DNA of 64,000 nt from Akanthomyces muscarius (Eukaryota; Ascomycota; Sordariomycetes; Hypocreales; Cordycipitaceae). The stretch spans positions 1,188,001 to 1,252,000 of the forward strand of contig NW_026611617.1 of assembly GCF_028009165.1 (NCBI RefSeq). The letters are read 5' to 3'. The stretch's first letter is position 1. Each line of letters begins with the position of its first letter. This document shows positions 11,550-22,832 of the stretch, one piece after another. A program made the position numbers and the translations under genes. A model generated the notes under the pieces. The model had not been told where the DNA came from and did not search any database. It saw nothing but the letters and a program-made list of their open reading frames with translations.

Positions 11550-12351
11550 ATGATGTTCAATCTGACAAACCCTGACCGTGTAATCCGCGTCGGCGTGATT
11601 CTTTTGAAAGGGTTCGTTGACAGCTGCTATAGATCGCCTGCTGACATCTACTAACTTCTTTGTTGACGATTAGTATTGCAGAGCTAATCGACGTTGCTCC
11701 AGTTGAGCTCTTTCGACATGTGAGCCACGAGTTCGTCGATTTTCTTCCATCTTCTGTTGTCCCGGATCAGCTCAAGCCGCAGGCTCATAATTTCGACTTT
11801 CACTGGGTCTCTGAGGCTGGACCAGCGTTACCAATGCCTGGTACAAGTGGAGTCACAATCGTCCCTACTGTATGAGAAGCTGTTTGAGATAATTCTGTTT
11901 CATTTATTCGGCTAACGAAGTCAAATAGGATTCGTTCGAGACATGTCCGCAGCTCGATATCGTCATCATTGGCGCATCTGGAGCAATTGTTCCTAATCTG
12001 GCAGAGGTGCAGTTTTTGAAGAAGAGCTATGAGGAAAGCAGCGCGTTTATAACTGTCTGCTTTGGTATGTTGGGTCCTATGATGGCTGGCTTATTCGAAG
12101 GGAAAACTGTGACAGCACCCCGCTTTGCTTTGGACGGCTTCAAGGCCGTAACTCCCAACACAACATGGGTAGATAAACGATGGGTGCAAGATGGAAAGCT
12201 GTGGACAAGCGGTACTCTATTAAACGGCTTAGATGTCGTTTCCGCTTTCATTCAACATACCTGGCCCAGCGGCGAAGGCACCCTTACTGATGTCATTATG
12301 AAGATGGCAGCTTGGCCAACTGGTAGTGACAGCTATGACGACACAGTATAA
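11550..12351 (+). CDS. DJ-1/PfpI-family protein (isonitrile-hydratase/ThiJ-like)
   Basis: Three exons, 11550-11611, 11674-11869 and 11929-12351, give 226 residues. Introns are 62 nt (GTTCGT..TAG with CTAAC) and 59 nt (GTATGA..TAG with CTAAC), and both junctions keep the frame. The protein is a flavodoxin-like DJ-1/PfpI fold: an N-terminal RVGVILL strand, an ELIDVAPVELF helix, and a nucleophile elbow TVCFGM carrying the conserved cysteine. The segment WVDKRWVQDGKLWTSG is typical of fungal members. Related enzymes are isonitrile hydratases, glyoxalase III-type proteins or stress proteins; the substrate cannot be read from the sequence. Two adjacent in-frame ATGs (11550, 11553) could both serve as start. 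Confidence 0.82.
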
Positions 12352-12666
12352 TGCCGGAGCTGGACAAGGATACTTTATCAGAGTTAAAGAGAAGTTGTCG
12401 TAAATATTATTTACATACTATCTTTAAGATTTTACTTGATCTTTTGTGGGATCATCGTGTGGCTACTATGTGCTGACTACAGGCGCTAGCTGAAGCCGTG
12501 GAGCTGGTCGTGTTGCACAGTCCAAGTGCAGTGAATGTGACTTATTGTACCACTGCCCGACTGCTACCTTGATTACGAGTTTCATCGCGTAGCGGATCGG
12601 AAAAACCTTAGCCGTGCTCGTGAAACGAAGAATGAAATTCCGCATCTCGTGGACCGTTCCCTTATC
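12352..12666. other. short intergenic
   Basis: 315 bases between two plus-strand genes; no coding signal seen. Confidence 0.5.
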
Positions 12667-13640
12667 ATGTCTGCGAAACAGCACCAGCGGTACAGCACCA
12701 CCATGGAGCTACTGTCCACTATTTACGAATGGCTGTCATGTGTAGCAACGCGAAAAGCAGAACCGGTAAGTTGCAGCAACTTCGAATGAGCGCTCAAGCT
12801 AACCTGCTTTTAGAAGGTGCGCAGCCACATTGAAGCGATATGTGCCGCGCATGCGGAGTACCAGGCCAGCTGCCCACTTCCAGACAATTATCCTCCACAC
12901 TTTGCCTCATCCGACGGACGCCTCATTTCGGACGCCTCATTTTATCTCCATTAACATCATATTATGTGACTGAGAGAGCTTTTATCAAGAGACAGCCACA
13001 CGCAAACGAACTCGGTCTGGACATGTACGGGAATCCAGTGGTGAGCCCTTACAGTGCGAATCGACTGAGAAATGAAGCCGCTGTGCTGCGATATTTGCGG
13101 GCGAAAACGACCATCCCAGTTCCAGAGTTACTAGATGTACAAACAATGAATGGCCTTGTTTACCTCAAAATGGCCTGGGTTTCAGAAGCTGTCGAGCTTC
13201 GTGACATCCCTGCTGCGAGAATGGACGCTGCTATAGCTGCGGTGTCGGCGCAGCTTGAGTCTCAAGTTTTTCCACAGCTACGCAATCTGCGCTCAAATCG
13301 CATGGGAAGTCCAGATCCTGAGTTGCTCACAATACCACCAAGGAGGTTCTGGGACTGGAAGGAAAGCCGTGTGTGGCCTTCAATCCCGGGAAAATACACG
13401 TTTTGCCACCTGGATCTCGATTGTCAAAATATCTTGGTCCATCCGGAAACATACAAGATAGTTGCCATAATTGACTGGGAAATGGCGGGATTCTTTCCAC
13501 CGGAGTGGGAACTGGAACTTTGGAAGCAGAAAACGCGGGAAGAAAAGTACAATCTAATCGAATCTGCTAAAGAGCGTGAGAGTGGGTTCTTCTCAGACTG
13601 GCTATCTACCCAAGAGAATACCCAAGAGAAGAAGGACTAG
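12667..13640 (+). pseudogene. phosphotransferase (APH/choline-kinase-like) gene with a frame break
   Basis: Exon 1 is 12667-12765. A 48-nt intron (GTAAGT..CTAAC..TTTAG) leads to exon 2 from 12814. The first frame stops at 12952-12954, while the kinase-fold domain continues one frame over to 13640. That domain has the glycine-poor N-lobe typical of fungal APH proteins, an RNEAAVLRYL helix, the catalytic HLDLDCQN loop (Brenner-type, H-x-D-x-x-x-x-N) and the metal-binding IDWEMAG. The break coincides with a perfect 14-bp tandem duplication at 12915-12942. Dropping one copy gives exactly one open frame of 303 residues, so the duplication most likely inactivated the gene. Family members phosphorylate small hydroxylated compounds; some intact fungal copies are of unknown function. 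Confidence 0.75.
12915..12942. repeat. 14-bp tandem duplication (CGGACGCCTCATTT x2)
   Basis: Two perfect adjacent copies at 12915-12928 and 12929-12942 inside the phosphotransferase gene. Fourteen is not a multiple of three, so the duplication shifts the frame by exactly the amount observed. Confidence 0.9.
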
Positions 13641-14766
13641 ATATTCCAAGCGTATCCTTTGCAGCACATCCTACGTAGCGCCCCTCTTTTCCTTCTGGGA
13701 CAGCTTGTCTTACAGTTGTTAGTCGCGATCCAGTATATCCAGTACATTGATTACTCACTTGGGGCTCGCGTGACTGCCTTCTTGACCGGGGTATGCTTGA
13801 CAGGAGGCAATTTTGCGCAGTCGTCGCTGTCGCACATGTTCTATGGGTGGAAGCCGCAGACGTGACAATCCTCCACAGAGCCGTTTGGGGCATCGGCTCG
13901 ACAGTGCATGCAGAGGCTGGGGGGTGACATAGTTCCGTGATGAATCAAGTTTCGACCGGATTTGGCTTGGCTTTATGTAGGCCGTCATTGCAGGACTCGA
14001 CTCAGTATTTGTAGTTGAGCTGGCGACTTGCCAGTTACACAACCATCACTGATGCGCTGGAGAAGCGGAGTAGTGGTCGTGATGCACAGCATCGATGTTC
14101 GGCCAGACCAGCTACTAAACTAGGGGCCAGCAGTTCAAACAAATCAAGAAATATTGCTTCTGGTGACAGCGTGGGTGATGCGCTTACCGCCCAGTGTACC
14201 GTCGCATACCGTCACGCCCGAGAGGGCCAGGCTGCAGCTGTGTTTGTTACGCTGCAGCCCGGCGCACGAGAGAACAGGTAATTGAATACGTTGACTGAAT
14301 GCGTCCAATGTCAAAACCAAAACACGTTGAGGAATCAGCTCTGGGCTTCGCAAGAGTCACAAGCTATCGACGGCTCAATAACACAGCGAGCAAGTGAGTA
14401 AGTCGAAGTACTGCGCCGTTCGGTGTGACGGATCTTTGCTCTACGAGCAATGGGAGGCAGCATAGATAACTTTCATGTAACAGTTATTGGGAAATCTGAA
14501 GTCATGAAGAAGTAAACAAAATTGGCCTAATTTCCTTACATGCACAGTAGTGGGATTTTCTCCGACAACAGAGCATTCGCGCCGTGTAATAGTCCACGCT
14601 GTCGCAGCCCAGGATCATCCATTGCAAGTCGCGCACACCTACAGGAAAAAGACGCGTCGAGGAAGAAAAGATCAAAGCAATGATAGGCTCCGGCGATTTG
14701 ATCTATTCTGGTCTATATTTTACATCTAAAATCAACAATTGTGTCGTACAAAAATACGTCCCGCCA
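13641..14766. other. intergenic
   Basis: 3' flanks of a plus-strand and a minus-strand gene. Frames of 60-95 codons on both strands have no recognisable content. Confidence 0.5.
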
Positions 14767-15573
14767 CTAGGTCCGCAGATGCCACAAGGCAGTGCCTATC
14801 GTCGCTACCGCCACAGCGAGCCATGCCAGCTTCTTGGCCGAGGTGAGAAAAACCATATATTCTCCATCGCGCTGACTCTTATTGCGATATGCGCTGTCGT
14901 TGAGGCGCGGAAACGGCACGTCAGGTACCTCCTTTCCCAAAAACGAACACAGTGGCTCCCATCCGTCGCCCATTGTGTACTCCAGCCGTCGCTCAGCCGG
15001 AATTTTCTCCCGGATGTTCCGGTAATACCCATCATATGTCTTGCGCGCGTTTGCTTTGATGTCGGCCAGGTTCCTTGCGCCAAATAGGCCGTAGTTGATC
15101 TTAATCATGGCGTCGGCAGCCCGCGACCGCAGCACGTTGCGGATGAGCCACACAGCGAGCCACTGTCGGCGTGGGAAGATGTTATCCAGCACGGCGGCCT
15201 GGTAGCTCTTCCACCAGCTGTCGAAGTCTCTCTGTACAATGACGATCTTGGCCTGAGGGTACGCCGTGATCAACTGGTCGGTGAAGGGGCAGGCCAGGTC
15301 TGTCACAATGTCGTATTCGTTCCCCCATAGTGCATCCCAGTCCTGGCGCGTGAATCGCGACCGTGATTTCCCGTCGGGGATGTCGGGCCATGTGCCTTCG
15401 ACAGCCCGCTCGATGCCAACCCATGGATTGCCCAAGATGTCTTCAATGCCGTGGTGTGTCTTATAGCCTAGAATTCTATAAGCTTCAGCGCAGGACCGTG
15501 TTGCCATGCGATAGAGGGCGACATGGATGACGAGAAGGCCTTCTCCATCCGCACTGGACTTGGGCTGTTCCAT
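14767..15573 (-). CDS. sulfotransferase-like P-loop protein (Sulfotransfer_4 type), paralogue B
   Basis: Single-exon 268-residue protein. Order of family marks: N-terminal strand VIHVALYRMATRS where the P-loop belongs, YKTHHGIED, DLACPFTDQL, the YPQAKIVIVQRDFDSWWKS segment that is classic for this family (R-D-x-x-x-W-W-x-S), DGWEPLCSFLGKE, a PFPRLND motif, and a C-terminal transmembrane segment before WHLRT. As in paralogue A the loop is non-standard (LYRMATRS instead of xxRTGTxS), although the central RDFDSWWKS is well preserved. The product presumably binds a nucleotide cofactor such as PAPS and is membrane-anchored; the acceptor is unknown. The start is the first ATG of the open frame. Confidence 0.8.
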   Translation of the reverse strand: MEQPKSSADGEGLLVIHVALYRMATRSCAEAYRILGYKTHHGIEDILGNPWVGIERAVEGTWPDIPDGKSRSRFTRQDWDALWGNEYDIVTDLACPFTDQLITAYPQAKIVIVQRDFDSWWKSYQAAVLDNIFPRRQWLAVWLIRNVLRSRAADAMIKINYGLFGARNLADIKANARKTYDGYYRNIREKIPAERRLEYTMGDGWEPLCSFLGKEVPDVPFPRLNDSAYRNKSQRDGEYMVFLTSAKKLAWLAVAVATIGTALWHLRT

Positions 15574-15892
15574 GAGGCAGGATAGCGTCTTGGGCCGTCA
15601 ACTGCCTTGCAGAGAAGGATTTGGATCTGGGTGCTGCAGTTTAGCGGAAGACTGGAGAAATTTGTTGAAATATTCTGCTTACGCCCAGATAGGAGTGTAT
15701 GGGCCCTGACTAACGTTTAATGAGCCAGGGCACTAAGTTAGGCCGGGAATTGCCCCATTGTTGGGTAGCGCCGTCCAAAGTGGCCATCATTTCAGCTGGG
15801 TAATTCAGGGAAAATATCTGTACATAAAAGCAAAGCTCGCAGTTCTGGTAAATCTGGTCTGATGCTCCAGCCTAAGCGTAGTGTAATGGCAA
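15574..15892. other. short intergenic
   Basis: 319 bases between two minus-strand genes: 5' flank of paralogue B and 3' flank of the regulator. No coding signal. Confidence 0.5.
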
Positions 15893-17525
15893 TTAATGCA
15901 TGAGCGATGCTGCGAGCATAACGAGGCTACCGATGCCATCCATCCCGGAGCACCACTCATTCCACTTGGCCGTGCTATTCGAAGATGCTGTAAGACTATA
16001 CATCGTCGCTCGGTCGCTCAACCCCATTTTATACTCTTGTAGCTCGACCAAATCGCCATTCTTGGTCAGCCCAAAATCGATTTGCATATCGTGCTCACTT
16101 TCGCCCTGCAGCTTCCACGTATGCACGTCGGTCGCTTCCCATAGCTGCTTCTGGGCTGGCAGCGGCGCGAGAACCACGTCGCCGTTTGCTTCACACAATT
16201 TGGCGGGCTCAAAATATACCAGCATGCCAATGATTTGAAAAACAGCGCATAGCCTGGACGCCTGGTTAATTATTACGCACTCGGCCGTTTGCATGCAGGC
16301 TTACCTTCGGCGGGACTCTTCCACAATCCAGGTTTTCCAGAGGCTGTCGAGAGACGACGATGCGTCTGCAGTGGTATCTACAGCCATGAGCTGTATCGAG
16401 ATCAAAGTGACAGCCTTCAGCAGAACTGTGTCGATGTCGCTATAATTCTTGATTGCCTCGTCCAGCCTAAAGATGACATAGGCCGCCAGCGCTTGCATTG
16501 CGGCAAGAAGCTCCCACTGGTTCAACTGGAGATGCTACAAACTGTCAGTTGCGATACAACCCAAAAAGGATATTTTCCATACTTGTTCGCAGAACCGTTC
16601 GCACTCGGCTCGAACGTTTCTCCAGAATAGCTTACGGCTCCCTTGGATTTTACTGTTGGCCATATGCACCAAGCTCATGCAGTTATGCCATGCTTCCAGA
16701 TCGTCATTTGTATCGCCAAGAAGCAGCGACGGATGTATAAATGGTGGTGGGGTCTTTTGCCGCATCATCATCTGTGGATATGATTTGAGCGTTTGCAACA
16801 TCAACAGTGAGACACGTTGGGCCCCGGCGTCTGTATGTTCTCGGTACGAAATTGAAGGCATAGTGAAGCCTGGCGATCGAAGCATATGCAAAGCGGAACT
16901 GTTTGTTGTCTTTTTTTGCGAAGTAAAAGTGCTGCTGTTGTGCCAGACCGCATTGCCTTCTATAGTCGCGGGCGAGAATGACTGTAGGCCAAGCTGAGGG
17001 CTGTCCCACGGTTGCGAAGCTAGTGCCGCCGAGGTCCAGTCAATGTAATCCCATGGATAGTTATTGACATCAAAACCCTGAGCCTCGTTGCTCGAAGGGA
17101 AGACTGGTTCATAGCCAGCATCGGCATCGGCAGCAGTGGCCATGTTTCCCAGGCCAAGGAGATCAGCCACGGGGTCCGTCTGCTGCCCATGAATGCTTGT
17201 CCGAGAGACAGTCGGTCTAGGCCCAGTTTTGGCAGGATAGCGGCACTCGGTACCTTTCAGGGTGCATTTCGAACAGGAGGGCTTCCTATTGTCGCATTTT
17301 ATCTTCATCCTAACACAGGAGATACATGACCGCGACCTTGGCGTGCTGCCACCTGTTCGAGATCGGCAGTAGTAGCCATGTCGCTTCAGCGTTGACGCTG
17401 CGTTCCAAGACCAGAGTTAGTGCACACACACCAGGCGGGCGGGCTGCTGGAAGAGCTTACGTACCCTTGTCAAACGGCTTGTTGCACAGGGCGCAGCGCA
17501 ATACTGGGGCAACTTCTGCAGACAT
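15893..17525 (-). CDS. transcription factor with N-terminal C2HC finger plus Zn2Cys6 binuclear cluster
   Basis: Four exons: 17465-17525, 16583-17397, 16305-16525 and 15893-16253. Introns are 67, 57, 51 nt and the frame is continuous (485 residues). Residues 11-31 form a single C2H2-like finger with Cys as last ligand (C-x2-C-x12-H-x3-C). Residues 45-72 form a perfect Zn2Cys6 cluster (C-x2-C-x6-C-x6-C-x2-C-x6-C). The tandem finger plus cluster is a known fungal regulator architecture. The remainder is an acidic linker and a helical region like the fungal regulator middle domain, with no membrane segment. It is divergent from the SDR gene, sharing 517 bases, and next to an oxidoreductase and an esterase, so it probably controls that small group. 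A possible RNA variant would use another acceptor near 16260. Confidence 0.82.
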
Positions 17526-18042
17526 ATCAAGTTGTTAGAACCCTTTCTTCATATTCATATGCACTGTATGTTGAAAGTGCGGATTACAAGTTGCCGTGAC
17601 GTTTTGAAACGGCGAAGCGGGGGCAGCTGCAGCTATTTCCGATTTGTAATATTCGAGGCTGTTCCCTGATTTCCAGGTCGGACGGAACAAAACGTACTGG
17701 TGGGACAGTGGAGTTCTCCCGACCGGGCCTCGCTCGAACTTGGGCCATTTACAACGAAGGGTCCAGGCGATCTCAGCCTGACTTCTGTACAACTTGCAGT
17801 CTTGAGGCAATCGACAATGGCATTAGAAAGCAAGGGCGCCGACAATTTGTACCGGGACGCCTGGTTAAAAGTCTCACAATTTGAATACCTCCGATTGAGT
17901 GAGACCCGCTCGATTCTATGGTGATGTATGCTACAGGAAAGCATAAATATGCGACCTGTTCCAGGAAGAAGTGCAAAATGGCTCTGCAGATACAACGAAT
18001 AACCACTTACTAGTCTGAATTAATCCAAGAATCTACGCCATC
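17526..18042. promoter_or_regulatory. shared divergent promoter, regulator / SDR
   Basis: 517 bases between the start codons of the C2HC-Zn2Cys6 regulator (minus) and the SDR (plus). CGG triplets typical of Zn2Cys6 binding occur, but I see no convincing inverted pair. Inference only. Confidence 0.4.
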
Positions 18043-19045
18043 ATGGGTGCTATCAACCAAACGACCGGAGAGGCAGCGCCCTTCCCTTCCCCTACGCAAA
18101 AGTGGCACGACAACACGTATCCTTCGCTCTCGCCAACTCGTCCGGAATTATCTGCTCAGGGAAAAACTATTGCAATTACGGGCGGTGGCACTGGCATCGG
18201 CGCGGAAACCGCTCGCCAATTTGCCGCTGCTGGCGCCTCCCGAATTGGGCTCTTTGGTCGCCGAGAGCAACCTCTGCTCGATACCAAGATTGAAATAGAG
18301 AAGAGCTTCGCCGGGATCGAGGTTTTTATAGCATCCACTGATGTTGCCAGCAAAAAATCGCTAGAGTCTTCTTTTGCTAAGTTTCTTGGAGACTCAAAGA
18401 TCGATGTCGTTATCAGCGGCGCTGGGGTGACTGGGCCTCTGGACTCTGCACAAGACGTCGATGGCCAAGAATTCATTCAGGCGGTCAACACGAATCTATT
18501 AGGTGCACTATACACGGCACAAGCTTTTGCCAAGTATGCGGCAAAGGGAGCGGTGGCTGTTAATGTGTCGTCGTCAGCCGCACATGTGAACTTTGGCACA
18601 GGCTTCGCCTCATACAATACCGCCAAGATTGGCGCAGTGCGCATCTGGGACTCTTTAGCAGCTGCCAACCCCGAGTTGACTGTTTTTCACATCCAACCCG
18701 GCATCATCGATACTGATATGAACAAACAAGCTGGCGGCACCAAGGCAGTTGGCTTCGAAGACCATGGTAAGTGGGAAGGGATTTTTTGGTGGACGATGCA
18801 TTCCACAGTAGCTGACTTTGGTAACTAACGTGTTAGTCTCCCTCCCTGCGACTTTTAGCGTTTGGCTGGCAAGCCCAGAGGCGCACTTCCTGAACAGAAA
18901 ATTCCTGTGGGCAAACTGGGATGTAGATGAGCTCAAGGCACGAGCCGAGGAGATCCGTAATGGCCCAATGTTTGACTTGACATTGGTCGGCTGGCCGTTT
19001 GAAGCGAGCAACAACTATGCGGCCCCATGGAAAGCCGCGCGATAG
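18043..19045 (+). CDS. short-chain dehydrogenase/reductase
   Basis: Exons 18043-18766 and 18837-19045 (70-nt intron GTAAGT..CTAAC..TTAG) give 310 residues. It is a classical SDR with a Rossmann glycine motif TGGGTGIG at residues 46-53, a FGRREQ turn after strand 2 (an arginine pair there favours NADP(H)), SGAG in place of NNAG, a catalytic serine in VNVSSSAA and a YNTAK catalytic Y-x-x-x-K. A C-terminal PGIIDTDM follows. It would catalyse NADP(H)-dependent oxidoreduction of a carbonyl or alcohol in the cytosol. The gene opens a same-strand run of SDR, ene-reductase-type flavoenzyme and esterase, divergent from a regulator, which suggests stepwise breakdown or modification of one compound. Confidence 0.88.
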
Positions 19046-19754
19046 AGTGGCAATACCAGCTCCATGGCTGTTGAAGTTTTTACTCTGGTTTTTTTTTAGA
19101 TAGCCCAAATTTACTCATTTTAAAGTTGGGAAGTTATCCGCATAATTCCAACCCGAGTTCCTAGAGCGTTTGCAATCTGCAGGCTTTGCCTGAAAAATAC
19201 AAGAGACTCTGCAATGGCGCCACTGGAGCTACCGTGTTCGCGGGCGGTCGCCGTACTCTGGTACGACGCTATCTGCCATCTACACCACTTTACTAACGTT
19301 AGACCACTAACGTGGTAGCACTGCGGACCAAATGTCACAGATGATATGCATTTCCCTCTGGAATCGAGGTAAGAGTGAGAAGAATTTGGACTATCCGTAC
19401 TGTCTGACGAGGCCCTCACAAGCAGAGGCGTCATTTATTCCAAGTGAGCCGCGTGCTACCAGATCAGGCATCTCCTCCGCAACAGCAAAGTCCGCCGCCG
19501 ACTCCACAATCGAACAAATGTTCTGCGTACAGCTCCGGCTCGTCAGGGGCACTGGCCCGCACCGGCGCGCGCTGGAGTTCTCCGTAACTAGCTCAGTGAC
19601 CCGTAGGCGGACCCTGGCATCAGGTTTGAGCCGAGGCTCCTTTGGCGATTTGGTGCCGACCGTAAATTCCGCTCCGGCGCAAATAATTTAGAGCATTTCC
19701 TCGGTCCTGTAGTCTTCTTCCCATAACCTGAGTCTAGCAAATTTATCCTTCAAA
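19046..19754. other. intergenic / promoter of the flavin oxidoreductase
   Basis: No gene supported. The last ~60 bases before the ATG at 19755 are pyrimidine-rich, as in many fungal leaders. Confidence 0.5.
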
Positions 19755-21107
19755 ATGGCTGATTTGGAAATTGCAAAGCCAATTACGCTGCCATGCGGCC
19801 TCGCGTTTCCCAACAGACTAGCCAAGGCCGCAATGGCAGAGGGCTGGGGTGACAAGAAGCGACTTCCAAAGGAGAGACTCATTGAAACATATGGTGCCTG
19901 GGCCGATGGCGGCTGGGGTATGGTTTTGACTGGAAATGTGCAGATTGATGCAGCATACCTCGGCACTCACGACGACAATGCCGTCAATGAGAAGCTTTCA
20001 CACGAAGAGCATCTCGCCTCCTGGAAAAAATGGGCTGCCGTCACCAACAGAAGCGGCACACCCACGATTATGCAACTCAACCATCCGGGTCGACAGTCTT
20101 TGCCTGGCGCAGGCACTCATGGATTTTTTGGCAAGACCATGGCCCCCAGCTCTGTGCCTGTACAGCTCGGAAAGAACATCATCACAAGAATCCTCAGTGC
20201 ACTGGTATTTGGTACGCCAAGAGAGATGACAGAGGAGGACATCCAAGGCGTGGTACAGCGATTTGCCAATGGTGCTAAGCTCGCGCACGAGGCGGGTTTC
20301 GCAGGCATTCAGATCCACGGCGCACACGGCTACCTCCTAGCCCAGTTCTTGAGCGCTAGAACAAACAGGCGAAACGACAAGTACGGCGGGTCGCCTAAGA
20401 ACCGTGCCAGAATTGTTGTCGAGGTAATCGATGCTATTCGCAATGTGGTTCCAAAGACGTTCTGCGTTGGCATCAAGCTCAACAGCGTCGACCACCAAAG
20501 CCAGAAGGAGCTGGCTGAATGCATTGAGCAGCTCGAGGACATTTGCAGAGAGGGGCTGGACTTTCTGGAAATTAGCGGAGGAACTTATGAGAACCCGACT
20601 GTAAGATCTGTCAAGGCTACAGCGATGCGCGTGGTACTAACTTCATCAGATGATGACTGGCAAGAATGAGGACGGCTCCGACAAGAGCGATAGAACTGTG
20701 GCCCGTGAAGCCTTCTTCCTCGAGTTTGCCCATGCCATTCGCGAAAAGTTTAAGCACGTTCCGTTGATGGTTACTGGCGGTTTCCGCTCTCGCCAAGCCA
20801 TGGAGTCTGCGATCCAAACGGGCGGGTGTGACATCATCGGCATTGCTCGGCCAGCCGTACTCAACCCGATGCTCCCCAACAACACCATTTTCAACAAGGA
20901 AGTGAGCGATAACGATGCCAGGCTATATGCCAGAACAATACAAAATAGCTGGATAACGCGTGTGCTTGGTATGCGTGCGGTTACAGGTGCGGCTGACACG
21001 GTAAGTCTCTCTATTTGTTGGGTGTGAACCTTGAACAAGCTGACATAATTATGCAGTTGTGGTACGTCAAAGAGATTCACAAAATCTTGAACCGAAGCAA
21101 GTTATAA
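19755..21107 (+). CDS. NADH:flavin oxidoreductase, Old Yellow Enzyme family
   Basis: Three exons, 19755-20600, 20650-21000 and 21057-21107, with introns of 49 and 56 nt and clean junctions; 415 residues. TIM-barrel FMN enzyme: N-terminal FPNRLAKAAMAEG (the FMN-binding start of the barrel), MQLNHPGRQS, IQIHGAHGYLLAQFLS with the substrate-binding H-x-x-H pair, NRRNDKYGGS, a GGxYE segment, and the late phosphate-binding strands MVTGGFRSR and GIARP. Members reduce activated C=C bonds with NAD(P)H. This subgroup (H-x-x-H, YGGS) is widespread in ascomycete metabolite and detoxification loci. Its third exon encodes only 16 residues. It lies between the SDR and an esterase on the same strand. Confidence 0.9.
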
Positions 21108-21729
21108 GCTAGGAGTAGAAAGATTCGGCAAAGATATATTCTGAGACCTAGAGAATTTCCTTCCTACTGACTAATCAATATCTGGCCGCCAAAGAGGCTC
21201 GATCGAGTCTCTTATCATGCTGCGATTATTGGATTGTTCTGGACTCAGCCGCTAGCTGGCATGTCTCGTCCTGATAACTAGCGTCCTGCGCCCGCATATT
21301 CTCTACCGACAAAAGTGATGAACAAAAGCGCACCATGGTTGCATAGAGCTTCGCACTTGCAGTTATTGACCATACATGTGCTACCGAATATAGGAGTGTA
21401 AATTATTTCACAAGTCTCTGATAGGTGTTGCCGGTGAGAGTGTAGTGTCGATTTTAAATGTCGAATGAGTGCACCCACACACAGCGAATTGAGCGAGCAG
21501 CAAGCAACCCTGCCCCACGGGTAGCGATCAGCTCCGCAAACGTAGTTATACTTCAACTAGCGTTGCACACGTTGCGCGGGGCTCGGAACGCTTGCTAGGT
21601 CATCAAGTAATAAATACCGTACGGCAGCTACAGTATTCGATAAACACTCTCTCTACCTATTTCACTTCCAGCTTACTTTCGAAGAAGTCCATCATTCTAT
21701 TATCCCTAGCCTTCTCTGCGTGCTTCAAT
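21108..21729. other. intergenic
   Basis: No gene supported. The frame of the following esterase is open ~138 bases upstream of its ATG, but that stretch has no ATG. Confidence 0.5.
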
Positions 21730-22832
21730 ATGGCGTACCTTGATCCTGCTAACCAAAAGTTTGTCGAGTCCCTCGCCGGAGGACAACCTCTGTACGAGAA
21801 ATCGTTCGTGGATGCTAGACAGGTTCTCGAAGACATCCAGGGTTTCAAACCCGCACCAGATGTATCGCAAGAGCGGGTTTCCATCGAGGCCAATGGCGCA
21901 CCTGTCGAAACGGTCATTTTCCGCCCGGCCCAGGCCACAGGAACCCTGAATATGATTTTCTATACACATGGTGGTGGATGGATCTTGGGGAGGTGAGGAT
22001 ATAATAGATTCAAATTGTTTTGCTTGAATTAAACATTGGACTGACTATCGAATGCAATAGCCCATCTGTTCATGGGACCCTGATGGAGGACTTTGTCCGA
22101 AAGACTGGCGCCGCGGTGGTCTTCCCATACTACACCCCTGCCCCAGAAGCGCAATACCCGACCCAATTCGAGCAGTCATATGGAGTGCTGGAACATGTCG
22201 TTAAGAATGGGGACAAGTATAAGCTCAAGACTGATAAGTTTGGCCTTGCCGGGGACAGTGTTGGAGGTAATGACACACTCTGACACACTCCTTTTCGCAC
22301 TTCCTAGCCTAGGACGCCGTCCAGAGAGGCACTGGTCGCTAACCAAAATCTAGGAAATATGGCCATTGCCATGACGCAACTTGCAATAACTCGGGGTCTC
22401 CCGGCCCAGATTGGCCAGCTCGTTCTGTTTTATCCAGTCACCAATACGCACACCAAGTCTGCTACATATCAGGAATTTAAGGACGGCCCCTACCTGACGG
22501 AAAAGACCATGGACTGGATGATCGGTGCCTTTCTTCCTACTGTGGCCGATCGTTCCAGCGCCCTTGCTTCGCCGCTAGAATTTGCCCCGGACGAGGTGCT
22601 GGCCAAATTCCCGCCCACCACTATTTTTGTCTCGGGCGCTGATCCACTGATTGGGGAAGGCCAGGCATTTGGTCAACGCCTGCAGAAACTCGGTGTCGAT
22701 GCTGCAACTCTCAAAGCAGAAGGTTGCATTCACGATTTTGTTCTCCTCGAGCCAATTCGCAACACAGCTACGCCACGGGCTGTCACTGAGCTCGCTAGCT
22801 TCAAACTACTCAAGGCTTTTGCCAACAAGTGA
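21730..22832 (+). CDS. alpha/beta hydrolase, hormone-sensitive-lipase-type esterase
   Basis: Exons 21730-21992, 22061-22266 and 22354-22832; introns 68 and 87 nt; 315 residues. The oxyanion-hole motif HGGGW lies near residue 78-82, and the nucleophile elbow GDSVGG near 152-157 is split by the second intron. The acid is in GADPL and the histidine in CIHDF. These are the marks of the HSL/carboxylesterase subgroup (lipase class IV). No signal peptide, so cytosolic. It probably cleaves a short-chain ester or lactone. It closes the SDR, flavin oxidoreductase, esterase series. The start ATG follows CAAT and is the first in the exon. Confidence 0.9.

Noticed and set aside
13659..14281. Several 68-95-codon frames on both strands
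   Set aside because: Mutually overlapping and without domain or codon-bias support.
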